DNA of 13,538 nucleotides from assembly GCA_018816605.1 (NCBI GenBank), contig JAHIVS010000498.1, positions 1 through 13,538 on the forward strand, in the 5' to 3' direction. The position numbers and the translations under genes were made by a program. This DNA is from Pseudomonadota bacterium (GTDB taxonomy: Bacteria > Desulfobacterota > Desulfobacteria > Desulfobacterales > Desulfobacteraceae). Positions 1-8,122 of this stretch are shown piece by piece; positions within the stretch are counted from its first letter, which is position 1, and every line of letters begins with the position of its first letter. The notes below the pieces were generated by a model. It saw only the letters and a list, made by a program, of their open reading frames with translations, did not search any database and was not told where the DNA came from.

Positions 1-15
1 CGGGCAAGGAGCACC

Positions 16-1122
16 ATGACGTCCAAAGTGCTTAAACAGGGATTCACCACGGGGGCGGCAGCCGCTGCCTCGGTAAAGGCGGCCCTGCTGGCCCTTGTTA
101 CGTCCCAGACACCTGTTGGTGTTGATATTGAATTTTTAACAGGTGAAAAAAAAAATATTGCCATAAAGGAAGTCCTCATCCTTTCAGACACCTGCTGCAA
201 GGCATCCGTGATAAAAGATGCCGGGGATGACCCGGACATCACCCACAAGGCCGAGATCGGAGCCAAAGTGACCCTTTCATCCGCCAAAGAGCTCAAGGTG
301 ATTATAAAGGGCGGTAAGGGTGTGGGAAGGGTTACCAAGCCAGGCCTTGAAGTGGGGGTGGGAGAACCGGCCATCAATTCGGGTCCCCGGCAAATGATTC
401 TGAATGTGGTAAAAGAGGTGTTTGCCCAAACCATTCTGCCCGGCAAACAGGTGACCATTGAACTTTTTGTTCCCCAGGGAGAAATTCTTGCCCGAAAAAC
501 CCTGAATGCACGGCTGGGAATTGTCGGCGGCATCTCCATTCTCGGGACCACCGGCATTGTAAAACCCTTGTCCCATGACGCGTATATTGCCACCATCCGG
601 TCCAGCATATCGGTGGCCGCAGCCCGGGGTATTGACACCCTGGTGTTTACCACGGGAAGGCGGAGTGAACGGTATGCCCTGGGACTTTTTCCCGCCTTTT
701 TTGAAGAAGCCTTTGTGCAGACCGGGGATTTTTTCAAGGCTGCCATTGATGAGGCCCTCATAAAAAAGAGTGTCCGGGAAATTATCTATACTGTTTTTTT
801 CGGCAAGGCTGTTAAAATGTCCCTGGGGTTTGAACACACCCATGCGGCAAAATCTGAACTGACCCTGAAAACCCTTGCCCGATGGGCCCGGGAGATCACA
901 GGAGATGAAGGCCTTTTTCGCGATATACGCCAGGCCAATACCGCCCGCCACGCATTTTCCTATATTTATCCGGCTTATCCCGGACTGCTGGGCTTTGTGG
1001 TAAAAAAAATCATGGAAAATGCAACAGGGTTTGCCAGGGGTAAAATTCGTATCCGGGTGCTGATCCTGGCCTTTGACGGGCAGATCGCCTTTGATTCTCA
1101 AAACCAAAAGGAACTTCCATGA
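16..1122 (+). CDS. cbiD: Cobalt-precorrin-5B (C1)-methyltransferase CbiD
   Basis: This enzyme methylates C1 of the corrin ring using S-adenosylmethionine in the anaerobic (early cobalt insertion) branch of cobalamin synthesis, and acts in the cytoplasm. The 368-residue product has the normal family length. Its N-terminal GFTTGAAAAASVKAA (residues 9-23) matches the family's GYTTG(T/S)CAAAAAKAA signature. Further conserved blocks are GVGRVTKPGLEVGVGEPAIN (102-121), with the Gly-rich/Pro-rich pattern of CbiD, and IVGGISILGTTGIVKPLS (169-186). The ATG at 16 is preceded by AAGGAG at 6-11, so the start is well supported. The gene ends in an ATGA overlap with the next gene. Because an RBS appears at the very edge of the window, the gene is probably inside a longer cobalamin operon whose upstream part is not visible. 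I see no truncation. Confidence 0.95.
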   Translation: MTSKVLKQGFTTGAAAAASVKAALLALVTSQTPVGVDIEFLTGEKKNIAIKEVLILSDTCCKASVIKDAGDDPDITHKAEIGAKVTLSSAKELKVIIKGGKGVGRVTKPGLEVGVGEPAINSGPRQMILNVVKEVFAQTILPGKQVTIELFVPQGEILARKTLNARLGIVGGISILGTTGIVKPLSHDAYIATIRSSISVAAARGIDTLVFTTGRRSERYALGLFPAFFEEAFVQTGDFFKAAIDEALIKKSVREIIYTVFFGKAVKMSLGFEHTHAAKSELTLKTLARWAREITGDEGLFRDIRQANTARHAFSYIYPAYPGLLGFVVKKIMENATGFARGKIRIRVLILAFDGQIAFDSQNQKELP

Positions 1123-2228
1123 GAAAGCATGAATCAGATGCAAAAACCATCTTAAAACGGCTGGGTAAATTATCTGTTTTTTTAAAGGAGCTGAACGCAG
1201 ATGCCGGCAATGATGAATGCTTTCATTATCCCCTTGAGATTATCCAGGAAACCCTGATGTTTGATATCTCTGTGCTGTACAAGGTGACCAATATTATTAA
1301 TGACCGCCTGATTCTGGAGGTGGTGAAGGTGCTGGATCCCAAAAAGTTCCGCCTGGATCTGGAGGAAGGCCGAAAGCTGCGGCTGTTTCTGGATGCCCGG
1401 GACAAACGCTATGTCAATGAGGTCAATGCATTTTTAAACAAAAAAGTTTCCCATATCAATGTTCCGGGCATGGGGTGCGATGTCATGGGGTATGTCTTTT
1501 TTCCCCAGAATTATGGCGGGGCCTATCTGTTCGGGGGGGATTTTTTCGGCAAAGAAGCATCGGTTAAGGATTATGAGGTCAGCACCGTGGAGATCATGTG
1601 CAATTTTTTAAGCACCCTGCTTTTAAAAACCCAGTTTAAACAGCAGGCGGAATATGATGGCCTTACAGGGCTTTACAATTCCCGAAAAATAAAACAAGAA
1701 GTGGAAAAGATTTTAAAACGGCTTGAACGGAAACCGGGGATATCGGCCAGCATCGTCATGGGGGATATTGATTTTTTTAAACGGGTCAATGATACCTGTG
1801 GCCATATCCAGGGGGATCTGGTTTTAAAACAAGTGGGGAAGATTCTTTCCGAGTCCATGCGGGAATATTTTGATATGGCAGGCCGGTACGGCGGGGAAGA
1901 GTTTTTGTTCATTCTGGATGAAACTGACGGCGATGAAGCGGTCCGGGTTGTGGAACGGATCCGGGAAAAAATAGCGGCCGCTCAATTTGTCCAGGTGGAC
2001 AGATCCGGAAACATTCTTGAAAATCAGTTTTTGAACATCACCATGTCCTTTGGTGTGGCCCATTTTAAAAATAGGTCTGATCTTGGAACCCTGACCGACG
2101 TTATCGGCAGGGCCGACAATGCCCTGTATGCATCAAAACAGAACGGTAGAAACCGGACAACCCTTTTCAAGGAAATAGCAAACCATGCAGATATCTCCCA
2201 TCGGGGTGATCAAAACCCCGTTCAATGA
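1119..2228 (+). CDS. GAF-like/GGDEF diguanylate cyclase
   Basis: This is a probable cytoplasmic diguanylate cyclase making cyclic di-GMP from two GTP. The 369-residue protein has no membrane segment. Residues about 10-170 look like a divergent GAF-type sensory domain (inference from length, the strand/helix pattern and position). Residues 180-350 form a GGDEF domain: DGLTGLYNSRK (180-190), the metal-binding GDIDFFK with Asp216, Asn224 in RVND, the active-site loop GGEEF (258-262), and MSFGVA near the end. The inhibitory RxxD site expected just before the loop is altered: the positions read E249-Y-F-D252, with an Arg only at 248. Product inhibition may therefore be weak. Translation probably couples to cbiD through the ATGA overlap, with AAAGGAA at 1107-1112 as RBS. 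The C-terminal tail after about residue 352 is encoded partly in the overlap with trmO. The ligand of the N-terminal domain is unknown. Confidence 0.92.
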   Translation: MRKHESDAKTILKRLGKLSVFLKELNADAGNDECFHYPLEIIQETLMFDISVLYKVTNIINDRLILEVVKVLDPKKFRLDLEEGRKLRLFLDARDKRYVNEVNAFLNKKVSHINVPGMGCDVMGYVFFPQNYGGAYLFGGDFFGKEASVKDYEVSTVEIMCNFLSTLLLKTQFKQQAEYDGLTGLYNSRKIKQEVEKILKRLERKPGISASIVMGDIDFFKRVNDTCGHIQGDLVLKQVGKILSESMREYFDMAGRYGGEEFLFILDETDGDEAVRVVERIREKIAAAQFVQVDRSGNILENQFLNITMSFGVAHFKNRSDLGTLTDVIGRADNALYASKQNGRNRTTLFKEIANHADISHRGDQNPVQ

Positions 2229-2664
2229 TTTAAAAGGTATGCCCATCCAGCCAACCGGTGCCGGGGATATAGAAGGAACCCTTGTGATCAATCCGGAATA
2301 TGAGCCAGGATTGGCAGATATACAAGGATTTTCCCATATTATCCTATTGTATCATTTTCACAAGTCCTCGGGATATGATCTTCTGGTAACCCCGTTTCTG
2401 GACACCCAGAAGCGGGGACTGTTTTCCACCCGTGCCCCCAGAAGACCCAATCCCATCGGATTGTCCATTGTGGAACTCACCGGTCGGGATAAAAATTTGA
2501 TTTTTGTCCGGGGCATTGATGTCCTTAACAACACCCCCCTCATTGATATCAAACCCTATGTGCCCAGGTTTGATATCAAAGCGGTAACGGCCACAGGCTG
2601 GCTGGAAAAAACCCAGAAAGAAGCCGCCACAATGAAATCAGATGAAAGGTTTATGGAAACATAA
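2185..2664 (+). CDS. trmO: tRNA (t6A37) N6-methyltransferase TrmO/TsaA family
   Basis: Members of this family use S-adenosylmethionine to methylate N6-threonylcarbamoyladenosine at position 37 of ACY-reading tRNA-Thr, giving m6t6A. The 159-residue product carries the family hallmark FSTRAPRRPNPIGLS (80-94) and the second conserved block LIDIKPYVPRFD (119-130). The N-terminus ISPIGVIKTPF is also typical. It is a short version: E. coli TrmO is about 235 residues and has an extra C-terminal domain that is missing here. Many archaeal and bacterial family members are equally short, so I do not read this as truncation. The ATG at 2185 lies 44 bases inside the preceding cyclase gene and is preceded by AAGGAAA (2169-2175). 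Some short members have no tested function, so tRNA methylation is a family-level call. Confidence 0.88.
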   Translation: MQISPIGVIKTPFNDLKGMPIQPTGAGDIEGTLVINPEYEPGLADIQGFSHIILLYHFHKSSGYDLLVTPFLDTQKRGLFSTRAPRRPNPIGLSIVELTGRDKNLIFVRGIDVLNNTPLIDIKPYVPRFDIKAVTATGWLEKTQKEAATMKSDERFMET

Positions 2665-2666
2665 CC
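2641..2666 (-). terminator. Weak candidate terminator of the ybh operon
   Basis: GGTTTATG (2648-2655) and CATAACC (2660-2666) can pair as a 7-bp stem with one bulged T and a four-base loop. On the minus strand the hairpin lies 18 bases past the stop of the last ybh gene and is followed by TTTCATC. The T tract is poor and the hairpin sits inside the 3' end of trmO, so this is only a possibility. I saw nothing better in the 19 bases between the two convergent genes. Confidence 0.22.
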
Positions 2667-2683
2667 AACCGGCAGGCAGCCTC

Positions 2684-3811
2684 CTAGGATAAGGTTTTGC
2701 TGAACCGGGCCCAGGCAAGGGAGATGAATGCCATGGCCAGGGCTGTCTGACCCAGGATGGCCGGCCAGAGGACCTGTATGCCCACCCCCTTCATCACAAT
2801 TCCCCGGAGAATTTCAAGATACCAGCGCATGGGATTCAGCCAGGTGGCATGCTGGACCAGGGCCGGCATGTTTTTAATGGGAAACATGAACCCGGACAGC
2901 ATGACGCAGGGCATTAAAATCAAAAAACTGGTGAGCATGGCCTGCTGCTGGGTGGCGGCAGAGGCACTGATCAAAAGGGCAATACCCATGTTCCCGAACA
3001 GATAGAGGCCGGAAAGCCCGTAGAGCAGGACAAGACTTCCCTTCACCTTTATGTCAAAGACCAGAAACGCCACAACCAGCATGATGGTCATGGAAATGTA
3101 GCCTGTGACCATATAGGGAATGGTTTTGCCCAGGATAAACTCTATTTTCCGGATGGGGGTGACCATGACCTGCTCAATGGTGCCGATCTCCTTTTCCTTG
3201 ACAATGCCGATGCTGGTCAAAAGCAGGCTGAAAATAAAGAGCATCACGGCAATAAGGGAAGGAACAAAATAGTATTTGCTCTCCTGGTTTGCATTGTACC
3301 AGGCCCGTTCCACAGGGTCCACCAGCAAAGGCACAGGCGTGATTCCCCAAGTTTCCAGCTGTTTTTCCAGCTTTTTATGAGAATAGGCCTGGATGATGCG
3401 GCCGGCATATCCCTGGACAATGGCCGTGGTATTGGCGTCTGTTCCGTCTGTCAACACCTGGACCTTGGCGGTTACGCCTTTGGAAATGGCCTGTTCAAAT
3501 CCTGAGGGTATATAAATGACAGCCCGCACAACGGCCTGGTCCAGCAGATCTGCAATCTGACCCTGGGATGCGGCCATCCGGACAATCTGAAAATAGCCGC
3601 CTGCCGTAAAGTCGCTGATCAACTCCCGGGAGGAAACGCTTTTGTCCATGTCCAGCAAGGCGGTACGGATCTCGGTTACATCCGTGGTCAGGGCAAAGGC
3701 CATGATCACCATCTGGATCACGGGCATTCCGAAAATGACTGCCCGCATGCGCGGATCCCGCAGCATTTGTAAGAATTCCTTAATGAGCATCTGTTTTATG
3801 CGATGGATCAT
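2684..3811 (-). CDS. ybhR: ABC-2 type efflux permease, YbhR-like
   Basis: This is an inner-membrane permease of an ABC-2 exporter. The 375-residue protein has the family plan: a cytoplasmic amphipathic start (RIKQMLIKEFLQMLRDP), TM1 at about 24-42, a large extracytoplasmic domain at about 45-180, then five membrane segments near 182-202, 228-252, 259-281, 290-312 and 347-367. Shared motifs include DGTDANT (122-128), WYN (171-173), VKEKEIGTIEQVMVTP (204-219), ATQQQAM (286-292) and LSGFMFPIKNMP (305-316). The TQQQA and NPMRWY motifs resemble E. coli YbhR more than YbhS. It is the last gene of the operon and starts 2 bases after ybhS ends; TGGAA upstream is a modest RBS. It probably pairs with YbhS as a heterodimer. 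The substrate is not readable from sequence. Confidence 0.9.
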   Translation of the reverse strand: MIHRIKQMLIKEFLQMLRDPRMRAVIFGMPVIQMVIMAFALTTDVTEIRTALLDMDKSVSSRELISDFTAGGYFQIVRMAASQGQIADLLDQAVVRAVIYIPSGFEQAISKGVTAKVQVLTDGTDANTTAIVQGYAGRIIQAYSHKKLEKQLETWGITPVPLLVDPVERAWYNANQESKYYFVPSLIAVMLFIFSLLLTSIGIVKEKEIGTIEQVMVTPIRKIEFILGKTIPYMVTGYISMTIMLVVAFLVFDIKVKGSLVLLYGLSGLYLFGNMGIALLISASAATQQQAMLTSFLILMPCVMLSGFMFPIKNMPALVQHATWLNPMRWYLEILRGIVMKGVGIQVLWPAILGQTALAMAFISLAWARFSKTLS

Positions 3812-3813
3812 AT

Positions 3814-4947
3814 TTATTCCAGTTTGAATTTAAATTTACGATTGGCCAGAAAAATCATGACAAGGGCATAAACCGAAAGCAGCAGGGCATCCACCCAGAG
3901 AATTTCAAGGCCGATGCCTTTGAGATATATCCCCCGCAGGATCGCAATAAAATACCGGGCCGGCACAATATAGGTAATGCACTGGATGGGGCCGGGCATG
4001 TTTTCAATGGCAAACACAAAACCGCTCAGGATCAGCGTGGGCAGATAGCCGGACACAATGGCGATCTGGTTGGCCAGCACCTGGGATTTTAAAATAATGC
4101 TTAAGCTCATTCCCCAGAAAAGGGCCCCGGTCAGAAAAATGGCGGCCATGGCAAACAAAAGGCCTGCAGTGCCCACAATGGGCACATCAAACAGCCATTT
4201 ACCCATGGCAACGGCAATGGCCACATCAAGCATGCCGATGACAAAATAGGGGATCACCTTGCCGAAAATCAGTTCCGGGCCTTTCAGCGGCGTTGAGATG
4301 AGCTGTTCCATGGTGCCGGTTTCCCATTCTCTTGCAATGGTCACAGAGGTGAGCATGGCGGCGATCACCACCATGACAATGGCGATGATTCCGGGTATGA
4401 TCACATTCTGGCTTCGCAGATCCGGGTTGTACCAGGAGCGGCTGACCATTTCCACAGGGGGCGACAGATTTTTTCTGCCCGCAAGCTGCATTTTTCTGGC
4501 CGTGATATCAGACGAATAGATCAGGCCCACGGTGGCCGCATACCCCATGGCGAGGCGGGAGGTGTTGGCATCGCTGCCGTCACCGATAATCTGGATATCC
4601 ACTTTTTTTTGTCCGATGATTTTTTGGGCAAAATCAGAAGGGATCACAACGGCGACCATGGCGTTTCCCCTGTCCAGATCCAGCTGCAGGTCTTTATACG
4701 TGTCATGGTAACCAATGATGGAAAAATAGGGGGATCCTGCAAACAGAGCCAGAAGATCCCGGCTCTGGGCGCTTCGGGACTGGTCCCAGACCACCATGGG
4801 CACTTTCCGCAAATCCAGGGTCAGGGCATACCCGAAGAGCATGATCAGGATCACGGGAATGGCCAGGGATAAAAAAAGGCTGCGCCAGTCCCTGGCCACA
4901 TGGATGAACTCTTTTCGGGCAACCGCAAAAAGGCGCTGAAGCTTCAT
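3814..4947 (-). CDS. ybhS: ABC-2 type efflux permease, YbhS-like
   Basis: This is the second inner-membrane permease of the exporter. The 377 residues follow the same plan as its neighbour: N-terminal RKEFIHVARDWRSL (11-24), TM1 about 25-44, an extracytoplasmic domain about 45-180 containing GDGSDANTSR (122-131) and SWYNP (171-175), and five more membrane segments near 182-204, 227-249, 258-280, 291-313 and 348-368. The block AREWETGTMEQLISTP (205-220) and YIVPARYF (326-333) are close to E. coli YbhS, which has about the same length. The start codon overlaps the stop of the ATPase gene (ATGA at 4944-4947) and has a GGGGAG RBS, so the two are translationally coupled. The two permeases are clearly paralogous (ancient duplication) but differ enough to suggest different roles in a heterodimer. 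Confidence 0.9.
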   Translation of the reverse strand: MKLQRLFAVARKEFIHVARDWRSLFLSLAIPVILIMLFGYALTLDLRKVPMVVWDQSRSAQSRDLLALFAGSPYFSIIGYHDTYKDLQLDLDRGNAMVAVVIPSDFAQKIIGQKKVDIQIIGDGSDANTSRLAMGYAATVGLIYSSDITARKMQLAGRKNLSPPVEMVSRSWYNPDLRSQNVIIPGIIAIVMVVIAAMLTSVTIAREWETGTMEQLISTPLKGPELIFGKVIPYFVIGMLDVAIAVAMGKWLFDVPIVGTAGLLFAMAAIFLTGALFWGMSLSIILKSQVLANQIAIVSGYLPTLILSGFVFAIENMPGPIQCITYIVPARYFIAILRGIYLKGIGLEILWVDALLLSVYALVMIFLANRKFKFKLE

Positions 4948-6905
4948 GGCGCATGCTCCCCGGATTTGCAGGTTCCATGGATTCGATCATCTGCTTCGAT
5001 CAGGGAAATAAAGACATCTTCCATGCCCGGCAAAATTTTTTCAATGGTATAGGCGGTAATGTTCAGATCGGAAAGTTTCTGGCAGATATTTTTGTGGGCC
5101 AAAAGCGCATCCAGGGTGGTCACATGGAGACCGGCCCCGAACAAGGACACATCCCCCACGCCCGGCAGACCCCCAAGGATTTGGGCCACTGCCTGGGGCG
5201 ATTCGCAGCGGATATCCAGAATCTGTTCGTGCATGTGGCGGGTTTTAAGGGCCATGGGGGTTCCCATGGCAATCATCCGGCCCTTATAAATCAAGGCAAT
5301 GCGGTCACAATACTCTGCTTCTTCCATATAGTGGGTGGTCACGAACACCGTGATTCCCTGGCCTGCCATGGTGTAAATAAGGTCCCAGAAATGCCGACGG
5401 CTGATGGGGTCCACCCCGGATGTGGGTTCGTCTAAAAAAAGGATGGGGGGTTCATGGAGGATGGCACAGGCAAGGGCAAGCCGTTGTTTGTACCCAGTGC
5501 TTAAATTTTTGGTCAGGGTTTTGCCATTGTCCGGAAGGCCTGCCATTTCCACGGCCCAGGTTTTTCTTTTGTTCAAAAAACGGCCCTGAAGGCCGTAGAT
5601 GCCGCCGTAAAACTGGATGTTTTCTTCCACCGTGAGATCTTCATACAAAGAAAATTTCTGGCTCATGTACCCGATGTGCTGTTTGATCTGTTCGGCCTGG
5701 GATCCGATATCATAGCCTGCCACGGTTCCTGTGCCGGAACTGGGGGCCAGAAGTCCGCAGAGCATTCGGATGGTGGTGCTTTTCCCGGCACCATTGGGCC
5801 CGAGGAATCCGAAAATCTCTCCTTTTGGGACCTCAAAGCTCAGGGTGTCCACTGCTGTAAAAGCGCCGAAGACCCGGGTCAGATCCTTTACCTGCACGGC
5901 ATTACCGGACAGGGTCCGGCTGGCCGCGTGAAAGGGTTGAGCAGGAGTGTCCGGTCTGTTTTTTTGGGACATCATGCTCACAAACACATCTTCCAGGGTG
6001 GGCAAGGCTTGTTTTATTTCATCCATTCGTAAATTTGCTTCCTGGATCAGACCCAGGGCTTTTTTCCGGGTTTCCTGAACCTGCTCACAGACAACATGCA
6101 CGGTATCCCCGAACACATTGACGATCAGGCCGTTCAATTTTTCTGCCAGCAGCCGGTTGATCTTTCTTGCGTCCTGGCTTCGGATGGTGAGGACCTGGCC
6201 CTTGAGCAATCCTTTAATTTGCCGGGGGGTTCCCGTGGCCAGGAGTTTTCCCTGGTCCACCAGCCCGATTCTGTGACAGCGTTCCGCTTCATCCAGGTAT
6301 GCCGTTGTTACCAGAATGGAGACCCCCTGTTTGACGATCTCGTAGAGAATCCGCCAGAAATCCCTTCTGCTGACCGGGTCTACCCCGTTGGTGGGCTCAT
6401 CCAAAAGCAGCACCTCCGGGGTATGGATCAGGGCGCAGATCAGTTGAAGCTTCTGCTTCATGCCTCCGGACAGATCCCGGGCTTTTCTTTGGCGGAAAGG
6501 CTGCATCTGGCTGAAGCCTAGCAAATCGTCAATGCGCGTCTGCCGCCCCTTTTTCGGGACCCCGTAGAGGTCGGCATAAAAACAAATATTTTCCCCCACG
6601 GTCAGATCCGGATACAGGCCGAATCTCTGGCTCATATAGGCAAGGTGCTCTTTTACCTTTGGGGCCTGGGTTTTTGTGTCAAAACCCGCTATGAAAGCGG
6701 ATCCTGATCCCGGATCCATGATGCTGGCCAGCATGCGCAGACAGGTGGTCTTGCCGGCGCCGTCGGGTCCGACAATGCCGAAAATTTCCCCTTTGCAAAC
6801 CTGAAAACAGACCTTGTCCACGGCAACAAGGCTGCCGAATTGTTTGGTCAGATCCCGGGCCTCAATGGCAAAGCGCTCTTTTTTTTCCAAGCTTTGGAGG
6901 TCCAT
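4944..6905 (-). CDS. ybhF: Tandem ABC ATPase of the exporter, YbhF-like
   Basis: This cytoplasmic motor protein has two fused nucleotide-binding domains in 653 residues. Domain 1 (about 12-310): Walker A GPDGAGKT (46-53), signature LSGGMKQ (145-151), Walker B VLLLDEP (165-171), but the switch-loop His is replaced by Ala202 (VTTAYLDEA). Domain 2 (about 335-635): Walker A GPNGAGKS (369-376), degenerate signature LSTGYKQ (468-474), Walker B ILFLDEP (488-494) and an intact switch-loop His525 (VTTHYMEEA). Each domain ends in a DVF(V/I)S(M/L) helix typical of drug-export ATPases. The pattern predicts one good and one degenerate ATP site. The ATG at 6905 lies one base after the ybhG stop without a clear RBS, so translation probably depends on coupling. 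Fused tandem ATPases of this kind are usual for YbhF/YhiH. Confidence 0.94.
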   Translation of the reverse strand: MDLQSLEKKERFAIEARDLTKQFGSLVAVDKVCFQVCKGEIFGIVGPDGAGKTTCLRMLASIMDPGSGSAFIAGFDTKTQAPKVKEHLAYMSQRFGLYPDLTVGENICFYADLYGVPKKGRQTRIDDLLGFSQMQPFRQRKARDLSGGMKQKLQLICALIHTPEVLLLDEPTNGVDPVSRRDFWRILYEIVKQGVSILVTTAYLDEAERCHRIGLVDQGKLLATGTPRQIKGLLKGQVLTIRSQDARKINRLLAEKLNGLIVNVFGDTVHVVCEQVQETRKKALGLIQEANLRMDEIKQALPTLEDVFVSMMSQKNRPDTPAQPFHAASRTLSGNAVQVKDLTRVFGAFTAVDTLSFEVPKGEIFGFLGPNGAGKSTTIRMLCGLLAPSSGTGTVAGYDIGSQAEQIKQHIGYMSQKFSLYEDLTVEENIQFYGGIYGLQGRFLNKRKTWAVEMAGLPDNGKTLTKNLSTGYKQRLALACAILHEPPILFLDEPTSGVDPISRRHFWDLIYTMAGQGITVFVTTHYMEEAEYCDRIALIYKGRMIAMGTPMALKTRHMHEQILDIRCESPQAVAQILGGLPGVGDVSLFGAGLHVTTLDALLAHKNICQKLSDLNITAYTIEKILPGMEDVFISLIEADDRIHGTCKSGEHAP

Positions 6906-6906
6906 T

Positions 6907-8097
6907 TTAATTTACAGGCAGTGCAATAAGTGCATCTGCGGGCATTCCGGGCTTCAGCTGGCCATGGGGGTTTTCCAGGTCTATTTTTATCCGGAACATC
7001 AGCTTTACCCGCTCTTCAAAGGTCTGGACCGATTTGGGAGTAAATTCCGCCTGGCTGGAAATAAACGAGAGAACGCCCTGGTATGTTTTATCCGGAAAAG
7101 AATCAATGGTCACGGTCACCTTGTCCTTGAGGTGTATCCGGCCCAGATCCGTTTCATTGATAAAGGCCCGTAGCCAGGGGCGGGAAAGATCTCCCAGGGT
7201 TATCACCGGGGTGGACGGGCTGAGATATTCCCCGGGCTCTGCAGACCGGGTCAGGATGACACCATCCATGGGGGCGAAAAGCTCGGTATAGGACAATTGC
7301 TGTTTGGCCTGGTTCACGGTTTGGACCCCTTCGGCAACCAGCGCCTGTGCCTGGTCGATTTTTTCCTTTCTCGGACCTGCTTTTACCAGATCGTACTCGG
7401 CCTGGGCCTGGCCCAGGACCGCCCTTGCCCGTTCAATCTGTTCGGATCTGGGACCTTCCAGGCGAAGGGACAGGGCCTGGCGGGCGGAATGGACCCTGGA
7501 ATCTGCCTGGGCCAGATCATTCTGGGCGATCTCATACCGGGTCCGGTAGAGTTCAAAATCCCGCTGGGTGGCGCTTTTTTTCTTGAAAAGAATGGAAAAT
7601 CTTTGGTAATCCTCCTTTGTCTGGGTCAGTTGGGACTGGGCGGATTTTAAAGCTGCCAAGGCCGTTTCCAGATCTGATCTGGCCGATTCAATCTCCTGGG
7701 AACGGCTTCCCCGGGTGAGTTCCAGAAGCGCTTGCTGGGCCCCAATCATCCGGGCATGCGCCAGTTGTATCTCTTCGGGACGGCTTCCTGCCGTCAGTTC
7801 TGCGAGCACAGATTCTGCCCGGGCAAGCTTGGCCTTGGCAAGGCCCAGACCAATCTTCTGGTCCTGGTTTTCCATGCGGGCCAGCAAATCGCCCCGAAAG
7901 ACCATATCGCCTTCATCGGCAAGTCTTTGTTCAAGCCTGCCGCCTATTTTGAAACCCAATTGTACCTCGGTCACTTCTATGTTTCCCGAAACCCTGAGCG
8001 TGTCTGGCCGGCGTTCTTTTGAGAAAAAAAACCGCCAGGAGAGGAACGCCAGGATGATCAGGATTGCAAGGATTAAAAGGGGCCAGGGTTTTTTCAT
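6907..8097 (-). CDS. ybhG: HlyD-type membrane fusion protein, YbhG-like
   Basis: This is the periplasmic adaptor that should link the ABC exporter to an outer-membrane channel. The 396-residue product has one N-terminal anchor (about residues 6-25, then FFFSKERR). A lipoyl half-motif follows (IEVTEVQLGFKIGGRL, 40-54), then a long Ala/Gln/Glu-rich coiled-coil hairpin (about 78-268). The second lipoyl half starts at FAPMDGVILTRSAEPGEYL (274-292), and a beta-barrel domain closes the protein. The hairpin carries four copies of a G(S/P)RxExI-like motif at 104, 130, 215 and 241, two on each arm. I chose the ATG at 8097, giving MKKPWPLL directly before the anchor, because AGGAGA (8105-8110) sits 7 bases upstream. 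A longer reading from a TTG at 8145 lacks an RBS and would overlap the regulator gene. The adaptor is longer than E. coli YbhG (about 330 residues) because of a longer hairpin. Confidence 0.9.
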   Translation of the reverse strand: MKKPWPLLILAILIILAFLSWRFFFSKERRPDTLRVSGNIEVTEVQLGFKIGGRLEQRLADEGDMVFRGDLLARMENQDQKIGLGLAKAKLARAESVLAELTAGSRPEEIQLAHARMIGAQQALLELTRGSRSQEIESARSDLETALAALKSAQSQLTQTKEDYQRFSILFKKKSATQRDFELYRTRYEIAQNDLAQADSRVHSARQALSLRLEGPRSEQIERARAVLGQAQAEYDLVKAGPRKEKIDQAQALVAEGVQTVNQAKQQLSYTELFAPMDGVILTRSAEPGEYLSPSTPVITLGDLSRPWLRAFINETDLGRIHLKDKVTVTIDSFPDKTYQGVLSFISSQAEFTPKSVQTFEERVKLMFRIKIDLENPHGQLKPGMPADALIALPVN

Positions 8098-8104
8098 GGG
8101 TGTT

Positions 8105-8110
8105 TCTCCT
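8105..8110 (-). promoter_or_regulatory. Ribosome binding site deciding the ybhG start
   Basis: AGGAGA on the minus strand is 7 bases before the ATG at 8097. It falls between the regulator's stop and this ATG and is the reason for rejecting the upstream in-frame TTG at 8145. Confidence 0.75.
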
Positions 8111-8122
8111 GAATCGTGTTCA

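Noticed and set aside
277..1143. Long antisense open frame of 288 codons opposite cbiD
   Set aside because: The forward frame has all CbiD motifs and an RBS; the antisense product is low-complexity, rich in Gly/Phe/His, and resembles no family. It is a by-product of codon bias.
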